Source of the DNA: Verrucomicrobiia bacterium
GTDB lineage: Bacteria; Verrucomicrobiota; Verrucomicrobiia; Limisphaerales; UBA1100
DNA: 48,891 nucleotides
Reading direction: 5' to 3'
Assembly: GCA_014239365.1 (NCBI GenBank)
Contig: JAAZZB010000046.1
Coordinates: forward strand, 1-48,891
In this document: one piece after another, positions 16,794 through 26,061 of the stretch
How the letters are laid out: every line of letters begins with the position of its first letter
Numbering within the stretch: the first letter of the stretch is position 1
Translations under genes and position numbers: made by a program
The notes under the pieces: model-generated
Databases searched by the model: none
Seen by the model: only the letters and a program-made list of their open reading frames with translations
What the model was told of the DNA's origin: nothing

Positions 16794-19526
16794 TCAGACG
16801 TTGACCGTCACCGGATCGGCATCCTGAATGGGTGCCGCCAGTTCGGGCCGTTTGCCCTCGTGCCACCACAGCACAACGGCGCAAGCGATGTAGATAGAGG
16901 AATACGTTCCCGTGATAATTCCGACGAGGAACATAAATGCAAAATCATTAATTACCGTGCCGCCATAAAAATACAACGTGGCGGTGGAAAGCAGCGTGGT
17001 ACCGGAGGTGATGATGGTTCGGCTGAGGGTTTGGTTTAGCGCGGCATTCATCACATCGGCAAACGTGCCGCGCGTGCCGAGTCGAAGGTTTTCCCGAATG
17101 CGATCGAAGATCACAATCGTATCGTTAATGGAAAAACCAATGATGGTGAGAATCGCCGCCACGATGGGCGCGTTCAGTTCGCGGCCGCTGAGGAAAAACA
17201 GGCCGCCTGTCATCAGCACATCGTGCAAAACCGCAATCACCGCGCCGATGGCGAATGAGTATTCGTAGCGGAAGGCCACATAAATCAAAATACCAAACAA
17301 CGCCAACACCGTGGCCACGATTGCGGATTTCTGGATTTCGCCACTGATGCTCGGCCCCACGAGATCTTTGGAAAGCAAAGTGAAATTCGCTTCGGGATGG
17401 ATTTGATTCAGTTCGGCAATGACCTGTTTCGGGTCGCCGACTTTGTAGCTCACGCGAAGCACTTGATTGCCGGAGGCTTGATCGGATTGGGGTTGCACCT
17501 GCAAACCTGAATCGCCCATCGATAATTTGGCGGCAAGCTCGCCCTGCAATTTCTCTGAATTGATCGTGGCTTTGTCGTTATCAAAACTCATCATCAAACT
17601 TTGGCCGCCCGCGAAATCCACGCCCATCGTTTTATCCCAACCTCGTGAGATCACGTAAACCGTGGAAATCAAAATGAACACCCAAGTCACCCAAACCGCC
17701 GGACTCTTAATTGCATTGGCGAAGCGGGTGGCGCCGGTTTTGTATTTCACAAAACTGATCGTCGGCAACCCCGGCGTGGTCCGGAGGTGCATCGCACGCT
17801 TGGAACCTTCCGAGCCGATCCATCCGACGTTTAACAACAAATCCAAAACCAACCGCGTGGCCACCAATGCGGTGAACATGCTGGTGAGGATGCCGATGGT
17901 AAGCGTGACGCCGAATCCCTGCACGGGGCCTTTGCCCATATAAATCAGAATCACCGAAGCAATGAGCGTTGTTAAGTTGGCATCAAAAATCGTGCCAAAC
18001 GCTTTTTCGTAACCGGAAGAAATAGCGCCCTTCAGTGATTTGCCGACGCGCAATTCTTCGCGGATGCGCTCGAAAATCAACACGTTGGCGTCCACCGCCA
18101 TTCCAATAGTGAGCACCACGCCGGCGATGCCGGGCAGCGTGAGCGTGGCATCAAACCAACTGAGCACTCCCATCAAAATCAGAATATTCAGCGCCAACGC
18201 AATGTTCGCCACCACGCCGCACAGCAAATAATAAACCACCATAAACACCGCCACAGCGATGAGCCCAAACTTTGCGGCGGCAAACCCCTTGGCCACTGAT
18301 TCGCGGCCGAGCGAAGGATCCACATCGCGTTCCTCAATAATTTCCACCGGCGTCTCCAACGGATTCTCCAGCGCATTGGCGAGCTCGCGAGCTTCGTCGT
18401 AAGTAAAGTCACCACTGATTTCGCCACGCGAATGGATGCGACTATTTATCGAAGGCGCAGAAATCAAGTCGTCATCCAGCACAATGCAGAGCGCGCGTGG
18501 ATCCTGCCCACTCACCTGATGCTCTTCAGTGATCTGCGCAAATTTATCCGCACCCGCGCCATCAAGGCGGAAGCTAATTTTCGCAAGGCCACTGATAGGA
18601 TCGCGAATGGGGCTGGCGCTGACGATGTGCACACCCGGCACACATTTTTCCGGGTAATCCTCCATCGTCACCACGAACAGAGTACGCGTGATTTTCTGGC
18701 CGTCATCATTCTTCAGCTTATAGCTAAGCAAATCAGCGCCGGGAACAAAATTTTCACCATTCGAAATCGCCATCTCACTGCTGGAATGTTCGAGACGGAA
18801 TTCCAGTTTAGCAATTTTTTGAATGGTTTCGCGCGCGCGATCACGGTCCGCTTTGGAAAGGCCAGGAATTTGAATGATGATGTGATCCGCCTCATCGCTC
18901 GATGAACTTTGGATGATGGGCTCGGAGACACCAAATTTATCAATCCGTTTGCGGATCGTTTCCATCGCCTGCTCCAGGCGATCTTTGCGTTTATCCGGAT
19001 CCGCCCTGGCACCGGTGCTGACAATGCGCACTGTAAATTGTGTGCCGCCCCGAAGATCCAACCCCAGCTTCACCTTGCCCGCCGCCATAGATTGCAGCTT
19101 GCCAAGGACAAAGCGGTTGGCCGCTTTCCGCGATGCTTCTATTAGCTCGGCTTGTTCCCCGGCAGTAGCGCGTTGCGGGATGTCATAATCCAGACTCGCA
19201 TTGAGCCCCATTTTTTCGCGCGCTGGTTTATCGGTTTTGAATTCCCCTTTCAACGGGAAATAATTAGTGAGACTTGCAGTGCCAATCGCCTGCTCCCATT
19301 TCTCAAGCGTCAACTCACCGCCATCGGCGGCCTCGTTCATGGCCTTGAGATGGTTTAGGATGAGATCAAATTTGCCATCATCCTTCTCTGTAGCTTTCTC
19401 TTCGAAGACCACCACCATCGGGCGCCCCTCCGGCGGCAACCATTGGATGCCAAACCCGATGCTTATGGAGAGTACGATAAACCAACGCCAGAGCATCGGT
19501 CGGTTTTGTGTTTGATTTCGCTCCAT
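16794..19526 (-). CDS. secDF: Protein translocase subunit SecDF (SecD-SecF fusion)
   Basis: 910 residues, combining both subunits. The SecD half has a first membrane helix (12-31), a large periplasmic P1 domain with KLGLDLRGGTQF near 154, and membrane helices with GMAVDANVLIFERIREEL carrying the proton-path Asp. The SecF half follows, with GVDFAGGQSL near 620 and GFSINDTIVIFDRIRENL. It uses the proton gradient to pull preproteins out of SecYEG on the outer face of the inner membrane. The fusion occurs in several phyla, including Bacillus and Verrucomicrobia relatives. It starts 5 bp after yajC and is followed 1 bp later by terC. Confidence 0.97.
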   Translation of the reverse strand: MERNQTQNRPMLWRWFIVLSISIGFGIQWLPPEGRPMVVVFEEKATEKDDGKFDLILNHLKAMNEAADGGELTLEKWEQAIGTASLTNYFPLKGEFKTDKPAREKMGLNASLDYDIPQRATAGEQAELIEASRKAANRFVLGKLQSMAAGKVKLGLDLRGGTQFTVRIVSTGARADPDKRKDRLEQAMETIRKRIDKFGVSEPIIQSSSSDEADHIIIQIPGLSKADRDRARETIQKIAKLEFRLEHSSSEMAISNGENFVPGADLLSYKLKNDDGQKITRTLFVVTMEDYPEKCVPGVHIVSASPIRDPISGLAKISFRLDGAGADKFAQITEEHQVSGQDPRALCIVLDDDLISAPSINSRIHSRGEISGDFTYDEARELANALENPLETPVEIIEERDVDPSLGRESVAKGFAAAKFGLIAVAVFMVVYYLLCGVVANIALALNILILMGVLSWFDATLTLPGIAGVVLTIGMAVDANVLIFERIREELRVGKSLKGAISSGYEKAFGTIFDANLTTLIASVILIYMGKGPVQGFGVTLTIGILTSMFTALVATRLVLDLLLNVGWIGSEGSKRAMHLRTTPGLPTISFVKYKTGATRFANAIKSPAVWVTWVFILISTVYVISRGWDKTMGVDFAGGQSLMMSFDNDKATINSEKLQGELAAKLSMGDSGLQVQPQSDQASGNQVLRVSYKVGDPKQVIAELNQIHPEANFTLLSKDLVGPSISGEIQKSAIVATVLALFGILIYVAFRYEYSFAIGAVIAVLHDVLMTGGLFFLSGRELNAPIVAAILTIIGFSINDTIVIFDRIRENLRLGTRGTFADVMNAALNQTLSRTIITSGTTLLSTATLYFYGGTVINDFAFMFLVGIITGTYSSIYIACAVVLWWHEGKRPELAAPIQDADPVTVNV

Positions 19527-19531
19527 GAAAA

Positions 19532-19876
19532 TTAGTCCTTGTCCGCGCCCTCATCCACCATCGCTTCCACGGCGGCTTTGCTGACTTCAAGTTTTGAATC
19601 GCCCGAGCGCAGGGTCACGCTTTTGTCTTTCACCGTCACTACGGTGCCGAGGATGCCGGCGGCGATGACTTTGTCGCCCGGTTTGAGCGCACTGACCATC
19701 GCCTCGAGCTTCTTGCGTTGCTGGCTTTGTGGGCGCAAAATGAGCACGTACATGATGGCAAACAAAGGGCCAAACATGCAGAGCATTTGAATGAGTGCGT
19801 CTTTTCCTGAAGCAGGGCCGCCGCCTTGCCCCCCGCCCGCCATCGCGAACCATGCGTCACTGATTAGATTTTCCAT
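19532..19876 (-). CDS. yajC: Preprotein translocase accessory subunit YajC
   Basis: 114 residues from the ATG at 19876 (MENLISDAWFAMAGGGQGGG). An upstream start would add an extra non-conserved hydrophobic segment. One membrane helix (about 30-52, MLCMFGPLFAIMYVLILRPQ) is followed by the YajC motif RPQSQQRKK and the SH3-like LKPGDKVIAAGILGTVV. The protein is Gly-rich at the N-terminus. It associates with SecDF; here it sits directly upstream of secDF, the classical tgt-yajC-secDF order. Confidence 0.95.
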   Translation of the reverse strand: MENLISDAWFAMAGGGQGGGPASGKDALIQMLCMFGPLFAIMYVLILRPQSQQRKKLEAMVSALKPGDKVIAAGILGTVVTVKDKSVTLRSGDSKLEVSKAAVEAMVDEGADKD

Positions 19877-19950
19877 ATTCAAAAATGAGACGGCAAAGAC
19901 TATGGATACAGCACCCAATGGCAAGCTTTTCCTGCGTAAATCCGGCAGGA

Positions 19951-21078
19951 TTACGCATTTTTTCGCTGCGCGGCCACGCGGGTGGTCGGTGTGTAACGGG
20001 CCGCAAAATCGCCCTGAAACTTGCCAAAAGTGCCCGCTTCGATGTGTTTGCGGATGTCTGCCATCAACCGCAGATACAACCGCAGATTGTGCAAAGTCAG
20101 CAGTCGCAGCCCCAAAATCTCATCCACATTAAGCAAATGCCGCACATAAGCGCGAGTGTGATGGGTGCACGTAAAGCAATCGCAACCGGCCTCGATCGGG
20201 GCGAAATCTTCCTTGTACGCCGCGCCTTTGAGCGCAAACGCGCCGTCATAAGTAAACGCCGTGCCATTGCGGGCGAGGCGCGTGGGCAGCACACAATCAA
20301 AAATATCCACGCCGCGCGCCACCAACTCCACTAACTGCGCGGGCGTGCCGAGGCCCATCGCGTAGCGCGGCTTGTCGACGGGCAACAGCGGCGCGGTGTG
20401 CGCTGCCATCGCGAGCATCTCCGGCTCCGGCTCGCCCACGCTGAGGCCGCCGATGGCGTGGCCATCAAAATCCAACGCCGTAATATCCGCCGCGCTGCGT
20501 TCGCGTAAATCGGCGTGGCACCCGCCCTGCACGATTCCGAAAACAAGTTGCCCATCCGCGCGCGGTTGTTCGCGGCACTCAGCAGCCCAACGCGCGGTGC
20601 GTTCCACGGCGGCCGCCACGCGTTCGTGCTCGGCGGGGTACGGCGGGCAATCATCGAACACCATCGCGATGTCGCTGGCCAAATCACGCTGAATGGACAT
20701 CGCCTCTTTTGGGCCAAGGAAAAGTGACGAGCCGTCGATGTGCGATTGGAACGCCACGCCGTCGTCTTTGATCTTCGCCATCTTCGCTAAACTAAAAACC
20801 TGAAACCCGCCGCTGTCTGTAAGGATCGGTTTATCCCAACCCATAAATGCGTGCAACCCGCCCGCAGCACGAATGGTTTCCGGCCCGGGCCGAAGGTTGA
20901 GGTGATAGGTGTTGCCAAGAATAATTTGGGCGTCGAGTTCGTTGAGATCGCGCGTGTCCAAAGTTTTGACCGTGGCGCGAGTGCCCACGGGCATAAACAT
21001 CGGCGTTTCGATTTCGCCGTGCGCGGTGGTGAGCGTGCCGCGTCGGGCGTCGCCATCCGTTTTGTGCAGGGCAAACAT
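19951..21078 (-). CDS. tgt: Queuine/preQ1 tRNA-ribosyltransferase
   Basis: 375 residues, beginning MFALHKTDGDARRGTLTTAH. It has a TIM-barrel base-exchange enzyme with LTDSGGFQVFSL (catalytic Asp region), FDDCPPYP, DCVLPTRLARNG (nucleophile region) and the zinc site CDCFTCTHHTRAYVRHLL (three Cys, one His). It swaps guanine 34 for preQ1 in GUN-anticodon tRNAs. Its ATG overlaps the proS stop (TAATG at 21076-21080). No queA or preQ1 synthesis gene is in the window. Confidence 0.97.
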   Translation of the reverse strand: MFALHKTDGDARRGTLTTAHGEIETPMFMPVGTRATVKTLDTRDLNELDAQIILGNTYHLNLRPGPETIRAAGGLHAFMGWDKPILTDSGGFQVFSLAKMAKIKDDGVAFQSHIDGSSLFLGPKEAMSIQRDLASDIAMVFDDCPPYPAEHERVAAAVERTARWAAECREQPRADGQLVFGIVQGGCHADLRERSAADITALDFDGHAIGGLSVGEPEPEMLAMAAHTAPLLPVDKPRYAMGLGTPAQLVELVARGVDIFDCVLPTRLARNGTAFTYDGAFALKGAAYKEDFAPIEAGCDCFTCTHHTRAYVRHLLNVDEILGLRLLTLHNLRLYLRLMADIRKHIEAGTFGKFQGDFAARYTPTTRVAAQRKNA

Positions 21079-22784
21079 TAGGCCAACGCCGCCCGCACGC
21101 GAGAAACGGCCTCCGCAACGGAAACATTTTCGCGGCCGCCTTCGGAACGCAACGTGAACTCCACGTTGCCCTCTTTGAGCGAACGCTCGCCCACGCTCAC
21201 GCGCACGGGGATGCCAATGAGTTCGGAGTCTTTGAATTTTACACCGGGCCGCACATCGCGATCGTCCATCAGCACGTCCACGCCGGCAGCGGTCAGTTCA
21301 TCGTAAATGGCTTGGGCGGTTTTCATCACTTCGCCTTCAGGCGCGATATCGAGCACGGTAAGGCAAACCTGCCACGGCGCAACCGCTTGCGGCCAGATGA
21401 CGCCGTGCTCGTCGTTGCCGCATTCGATGATCGCCTGCAACGTGCGCGTGACGCCGAGCCCGTAACAGCCCATCACGAATGGATGTTGCTTGCCGTCCTC
21501 GCCAAGGAAATTGGCATCGAGCGCCTCGGCGTATTTGGTGCCCAGCTTGAAGACGTGGCCAACTTCGATGGAGCGCTGAATCTTCAGCGGCTGACCGCCT
21601 TCGCTCAATTCGCCCTCGCGCACGGTGCGGAGATCCGCCCATTGAAGATCCGGCAAATCGCGCGCGACATTGACATTGCGAATGTGAAAACCATTCTCAT
21701 TCGCGCCCGTCGTCATTCCGGCCGCGTTGCGCAGTTGTTCATCGGCAAACACGGGGATGCCCTTCACGCCCACTGCGCCGAGACTGCCCGGATACGCGCC
21801 AAGCGCGGCGTTGATTTCTTCCGCTTCCGCTGCGCGAAAAATCGCTGTGCCCAGTGCGCCACAAAGTTTCGCCTCATTGATTTGGTCATCGCCACGCACC
21901 AACGCGATGGCCGGTTTATCTTCGGCAATGAACACGAGTGTTTTGATTTGCGCTTCGGCGGCGACATTGTGCGGCTCGCTCGCAAGATCTTCGATGGTCT
22001 TCACCTTCGGCGTGGCAAACTGTTCCAATTCCCCCGTGCATTCGCTGGGCGTTGCGGTGATAGCGCCTTGGCTGTTTGCCTTCTCGAGATTGGCCGCGTA
22101 TGAGCCATCTTCGGTGTACGCCACTTCACTTTCGCCGGTGGGCGCGGGCACCATAAATTCGTGCGAATGTTTGCCGCCCATCACGCCGGTATCCGCTTCC
22201 ACCGGAAACGCCGTCACGCCGCATCGTTTGAAAACCTGCACGTACGCATCGTACATTTTTTGATAACTCACCATCGCCGCGTCATCGGAAACATCAAAGC
22301 TGTACGCGTCTTTCATAATGAACTCCCGCGCGCGCATCAGCCCAAAGCGCGGACGAATCTCATCCCGAAACTTGGTTTGTATCTGATAAAAATTAACGGG
22401 CACCTGCCGGTACGACTGCAATTCCGTCGAGGCCAACGTGGTGATCACCTCCTCGTGCGTGGGGCCCAGCAGCCATTCGCGGTTTTTGCTGTCGCGCACT
22501 TTGAAGAGGACATCCGCCGCTTGCTCGTAGCGTCCACTGGCTTTCCAAATTTCCGGCGGTTGCACGGCCGGCATCAGCACTTCCAGTGCGCCCGCGCGAT
22601 CCATCTCCTCGCGGACAATGGCTTCAATCTTGCGGAGCACCCGAATGCCCGACGGCAAAAAAGTGTACAAGCCGCCCGCCAGTTTGCGCACCAAACCGGC
22701 GCGCAGCAAAAGTTGATGAGAAGGAATTTCCGCCTCGGCGGGGGCTTCTTTCAAAGTGGGAATGAACGTTTCGGTCCAGCGCAT
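21078..22784 (-). CDS. proS: Prolyl-tRNA synthetase (bacterial type with editing insertion)
   Basis: 568 residues, starting MRWTETFIPTLKEAPAEAEI. Class II catalytic core: motif 1 near residue 60, motif 2 with FRDEIRPRFGLMRAREFIMKDAY, motif 3 near GCYGLGVTR. A YbaK-like editing domain (about 225-395, including LVRGDDQINEAKL) is inserted between motifs 2 and 3, which defines the bacterial ProS type and allows Ala-tRNA(Pro) hydrolysis. A C-terminal anticodon-binding domain follows (VLMDDRDVRPGVKFKDSELIGIP). It starts 42 bp after the upstream hydrolase gene and overlaps tgt by 1 bp. Confidence 0.97.
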   Translation of the reverse strand: MRWTETFIPTLKEAPAEAEIPSHQLLLRAGLVRKLAGGLYTFLPSGIRVLRKIEAIVREEMDRAGALEVLMPAVQPPEIWKASGRYEQAADVLFKVRDSKNREWLLGPTHEEVITTLASTELQSYRQVPVNFYQIQTKFRDEIRPRFGLMRAREFIMKDAYSFDVSDDAAMVSYQKMYDAYVQVFKRCGVTAFPVEADTGVMGGKHSHEFMVPAPTGESEVAYTEDGSYAANLEKANSQGAITATPSECTGELEQFATPKVKTIEDLASEPHNVAAEAQIKTLVFIAEDKPAIALVRGDDQINEAKLCGALGTAIFRAAEAEEINAALGAYPGSLGAVGVKGIPVFADEQLRNAAGMTTGANENGFHIRNVNVARDLPDLQWADLRTVREGELSEGGQPLKIQRSIEVGHVFKLGTKYAEALDANFLGEDGKQHPFVMGCYGLGVTRTLQAIIECGNDEHGVIWPQAVAPWQVCLTVLDIAPEGEVMKTAQAIYDELTAAGVDVLMDDRDVRPGVKFKDSELIGIPVRVSVGERSLKEGNVEFTLRSEGGRENVSVAEAVSRVRAALA

Positions 22785-22826
22785 GCGGCAGTGATAGCGG
22801 AGAGTGGGCGCGAATTCAACCTTGCG

Positions 22827-23585
22827 CTACTTGACCGTGTTGCACAGCGAAGCCATATCACCAATGCGCACTTCAAGTTTGTCGCCGCTTTCGATGGGCC
22901 CCACCCCGCTCGGCGTACCGGTGAGAATGATGTCGCCGGGCAACAGTGTCATATTCGTGGAAATGAAACTGACCAAATGATTGCAGTCAAAAATCATTTG
23001 GCCGGTGTGGGAATTTTGGCAAAGCTCGCCATTCTTAAAAAGCTGAATGGTCAGGTTTTGCGGGTCCACCTTGGTTTCGATGTATGGCCCCAAAGGCGTA
23101 AAGGTATCGAAGCTCTTGGCGCGCGCCCATTGGCTTTCGCTCTTTTGAATATCGCGATCACTAATATCCTGCGCCGACGTGAAGCCAAAAATATAACGGC
23201 CGGCAGCTTGCGGGGCGACATTGCGCATCCGCCGCCCAATCACGATTGCCAGTTCAGCCTCGAAATCATTGCGATGACTGGGAAAAGGCAAATCGATTTT
23301 GCCGCCATCAGCGATCAGCGAGGTGGGCGCCTTCAGCCAAAAGAGCGGCTGCGTGGGTGGCTTGAGATTGGACTCGCGCGCGTGGTCGGCATAGTTAAGG
23401 CCCACGGCGATCACCTTGCTCGGCTCCACCGGCGTGAGCGTTTTGATGCTGCGAGTGGGCGTGATGCCGCGCTTGGCAAAGGCGGGCGAACCGAACACAT
23501 CGCCCTTCAGTTTATAAAGTTTGCCTTCAACAACCTTAGCGTAAAAGATGTCGTCCCCTTTTTGGAATCGTCCGATAGCAGCCAT
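22827..23585 (-). CDS. Fumarylacetoacetate hydrolase-family protein
   Basis: 252 residues. An N-terminal DUF2437-like segment (about 1-55) is followed by the FAH catalytic fold. Motifs include KVIAVGLNYADHARE, the acidic metal ligands FEAELAIVIG, FGFTSAQDISDRD, and GDIILTGTPSGVG. Members hydrolyse or decarboxylate small beta-diketo or oxaloacetate-like acids; the substrate is not readable here. The length suits bacterial FAHD1-like proteins. It is the first gene of the long minus-strand run and is divergent from the subtilase with about 91 bp between. Confidence 0.92.
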   Translation of the reverse strand: MAAIGRFQKGDDIFYAKVVEGKLYKLKGDVFGSPAFAKRGITPTRSIKTLTPVEPSKVIAVGLNYADHARESNLKPPTQPLFWLKAPTSLIADGGKIDLPFPSHRNDFEAELAIVIGRRMRNVAPQAAGRYIFGFTSAQDISDRDIQKSESQWARAKSFDTFTPLGPYIETKVDPQNLTIQLFKNGELCQNSHTGQMIFDCNHLVSFISTNMTLLPGDIILTGTPSGVGPIESGDKLEVRIGDMASLCNTVK

Positions 23586-23676
23586 ACGGGGAGTTGTTAA
23601 CAGGTAATTCCCAATGCCCGCAAGCCAAAAAACATTGAAAATTAAGGGCGATTGCGACTATTCTCTGCGCCTTGAG

Positions 23677-25068
23677 ATGACTTTCAAATTCCGTGTCATA
23701 CTGTGTTTTTCGTTGTTTTTGTGTCTGCTCGGAGGGGTTTCCGCAGCGGAAAAAGAAATCGTCTGGAACTCATTTCGCAAGCACCTCGGTTTGAACGTGC
23801 AAGATACCACGCTGGCGGAAGTGCTCGGCGGCATCCAGCGCGAAACTGGCTGGCAAGTGCGTCTGCAGCCGGGGCTCAATCGACCGGTTTCGGTAAAGTT
23901 CAAACCCAAACCCATTGACGAAGCATTGCGCCTTATATTAGGCGACCTCCGCTACACCCTCATCGCGCGCCCCGGCCAACCCGGCAAACTTGAGATTCGC
24001 CTTAACGCCAAAGCCGATGCGGAAACCGAGCCGATGGCCGAACCTGTTCCCAAACCAAAGATTGCCGCTAACCAACTCGCCGTCATCTTTCGCCCCGGTC
24101 AAGACGCCGCCGCCCTCGCCAAGCGTTTCAATGCTGACCTGCTCGGCTTCATCAAAATCGCCAACGTGGCGCAACTTAAATTCACCGACCCCCGCGCGAT
24201 GGCCGCCGCGCGTCAGGCGATGGCCGAGCTGGGCGTCACGGAAATGATTGATGACGTGCATTTATACCCACGCCCCGCCACGCCCGTCCTAGTAGCGGGC
24301 GCTGCGGGCGTGCTTCCCGTTTCCGTGCGCCCGGAGGAAGTGGACACCAAAGGCCAACTCATCATCGGCCTCATCGACACCGCCGTGCAACCGGCTGAAC
24401 TTGACCAACCCGGCTTCCTCTTGCCCGCGCTTTCGATGGCCGATTCTTTCACGCCCCCAAACCATTCGCCCACACACGGCACCTCGATGGCTGGCATTGT
24501 TTTGCGAGGGTTAGCGAATAAAGATTTGGGCGTGCAAAACAGTCCCGTGCGAATCCTGCCGGTGGATGTTTTCGGGGCAAGCGCAAACGCCAATTCATTC
24601 AACATCGCCAACGGCATCACGGAGGCGGTGAACAACGGCGCCACGATCATCAACCTCAGCCTCGGCGGTTACCAAGCCAGTCCGTTGCTCCAGCGCATCA
24701 TCGCCACGCATCATAAAAATGGTGTACTCTTCGTGGGCGCAGCCGGCAACGAACCGGTCACCACGCTGCACTTTCCCGCCGCGCATCCGCAAGTAATGGC
24801 CGTCACCGCCACGCGCCCCAACGGCGAGCTGACGGCGTACGCCAATCGTGGTAACTTCATTGATGTCGCTGCGCGCGGAACGCATCCGGTGCGGTTCTGC
24901 AAACGCACTTACGCCGTCACCGGCACCTCGGCATCCTCGGCGTACGTGAGCGGATTAGCCGCCGGACTCGCCTCGCATCACCAAAAAAAGCCACGCGAAA
25001 TCCGTGAGTTAATCATCGAAAACCGCCCATTCGTGCCACCCAAACCGAAGGAGGAAGAGAAGAACTAA
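23677..25068 (+). CDS. Secreted subtilisin-family (S8) protease with N-terminal STN-like domain
   Basis: 463 residues from the ATG at 23677 (MTFKFRVILCFSLFLCLLGG), a clear signal peptide; an upstream start would add 21 polar residues. Residues about 35-110 resemble the short secretin/TonB N-terminal (STN) fold: LNVQDTTLAEVLGGI, then VSVKFKPKPIDEALRLILGD. A propeptide-like segment (about 132-198) precedes the catalytic domain. The triad is Asp234 (GLIDTA), His267 (THGTSMAG) and Ser418 (GTSAS), with oxyanion Asn358 (GAAGNEP). All residues are present, so activity is expected. Export is probably via Sec to the periplasm or outside. It is convergent with folB, with the last 4 bp overlapping. Confidence 0.9.
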   Translation: MTFKFRVILCFSLFLCLLGGVSAAEKEIVWNSFRKHLGLNVQDTTLAEVLGGIQRETGWQVRLQPGLNRPVSVKFKPKPIDEALRLILGDLRYTLIARPGQPGKLEIRLNAKADAETEPMAEPVPKPKIAANQLAVIFRPGQDAAALAKRFNADLLGFIKIANVAQLKFTDPRAMAAARQAMAELGVTEMIDDVHLYPRPATPVLVAGAAGVLPVSVRPEEVDTKGQLIIGLIDTAVQPAELDQPGFLLPALSMADSFTPPNHSPTHGTSMAGIVLRGLANKDLGVQNSPVRILPVDVFGASANANSFNIANGITEAVNNGATIINLSLGGYQASPLLQRIIATHHKNGVLFVGAAGNEPVTTLHFPAAHPQVMAVTATRPNGELTAYANRGNFIDVAARGTHPVRFCKRTYAVTGTSASSAYVSGLAAGLASHHQKKPREIRELIIENRPFVPPKPKEEEKN

Positions 25069-25415
25069 CGTTGCCGCTCGATGCGGACGGACACGTGGCG
25101 AGTTTGGGACAGAATAAATTTTTTCACTTCGACTCTCACGCAATCGGGTTGAAATTCTGTAAGCACTAGCGCAGCCAAATCTTCCGCCAGTTTTTCGATC
25201 AACCGCCATTCGCCAGACTCGACCGCTTCAGTGATCGCCATCGTCACGGCGTGGTAATCGATGGTGGCTTCGATGGCATCGTTTGCGGCCGCCGCGGCGA
25301 AGGGTTGTTCCATTTCAAGGGTGAGCAAAAGGCGCTGCGGCGTGGCGCGTTCTTCATCCGGCACACCCACGCGGGCGCGCACTTCAAGGTCGGCGATGGT
25401 GATGGTGTCATTCAT
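25065..25415 (-). CDS. folB: Dihydroneopterin aldolase family protein
   Basis: 116 residues, the normal size for FolB. Features: ITIADLEVRARVGVPDEERATPQRL with the conserved Glu, IDYHAV, and a C-terminal LIEKLAEDLA followed by VRVEVKKFILSQTRHVSV with the conserved Lys. The enzyme splits dihydroneopterin to 6-hydroxymethyl-dihydropterin in folate synthesis; epimerase activity is also known in the family. No other folate gene is adjacent. It overlaps the HAD gene by 8 bp. Confidence 0.9.
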   Translation of the reverse strand: MNDTITIADLEVRARVGVPDEERATPQRLLLTLEMEQPFAAAAANDAIEATIDYHAVTMAITEAVESGEWRLIEKLAEDLAALVLTEFQPDCVRVEVKKFILSQTRHVSVRIERQR

Positions 25416-26061
25416 TTGCAGTCACAGGCGCGGGCCATTTCAAGTCGGATTGTTCCAGCAACAACTTCAACTCACCCAAGTGTTCCACCATCAATTCCGG
25501 CTCGGCCAATTGCAATTGGTCGCGCGTGTTGTAGCCGGTGAGCACAGCGCAGGAATGAATTCCACCGGCGTGGGCGGTTTCCACATCGTGTTGCATATCT
25601 CCGATGAAGACGGTTTCAGCAGCAACCAGATTTTGTTCGGCGAGGATTTGGGTGATGCGCGCGCGCTTGTCCATCACGCGCACGTAGGCGTGATCAAAAT
25701 CAAACGCAATGCGCGCGGATTGCTCACGGTAATGATCAGGATGAATGGTGCTCAACAAAAAAGTGCGCAAGCGGTTTGATTTGCAAAAGTCAAAAAATTC
25801 GCGGGCGTGCGGCAGGGGCTCGATGGATTTCTGTTCATCGGCGAAGCTATGTTTGTACCATTCCTCTAATTGTTCCAAAGGGACGCCGGGGGTGACGCGT
25901 TCGTAAAATTGATCGAAGGGCAAACTGAATTCTGCGCGAAATTCCTCGAGGCTCATTTCCGACCGGCCGGATTGGGTGAAGGTGTAATTCGTAGCGCGCC
26001 ACACCGCCGGCAAGTCATTCACCAAAGTGCCGGACCAATCGAATAACACATTGCGAATCAT
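25408..26061 (-). CDS. HAD-superfamily hydrolase with atypical motif I (DWSGT)
   Basis: 217 residues. Motif I is FDWSGTL at about 8-14, motif II is LSTIH, the conserved Lys lies in MDKRARI, and motif IV is FIGDMQHDVETA. An alpha-helical cap lies between 20 and 85. The usual DxDGT second Asp, the general acid of phosphatases, is replaced by Ser. That replacement also occurs in non-phosphatase HADs with DxA or DxY, so a phosphoglycolate-phosphatase label would be unsafe. Otherwise it fits the Gph-like subfamily. It overlaps folB (8 bp) and the MFS gene (ATGA). Confidence 0.85.
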   Translation of the reverse strand: MIRNVLFDWSGTLVNDLPAVWRATNYTFTQSGRSEMSLEEFRAEFSLPFDQFYERVTPGVPLEQLEEWYKHSFADEQKSIEPLPHAREFFDFCKSNRLRTFLLSTIHPDHYREQSARIAFDFDHAYVRVMDKRARITQILAEQNLVAAETVFIGDMQHDVETAHAGGIHSCAVLTGYNTRDQLQLAEPELMVEHLGELKLLLEQSDLKWPAPVTANE

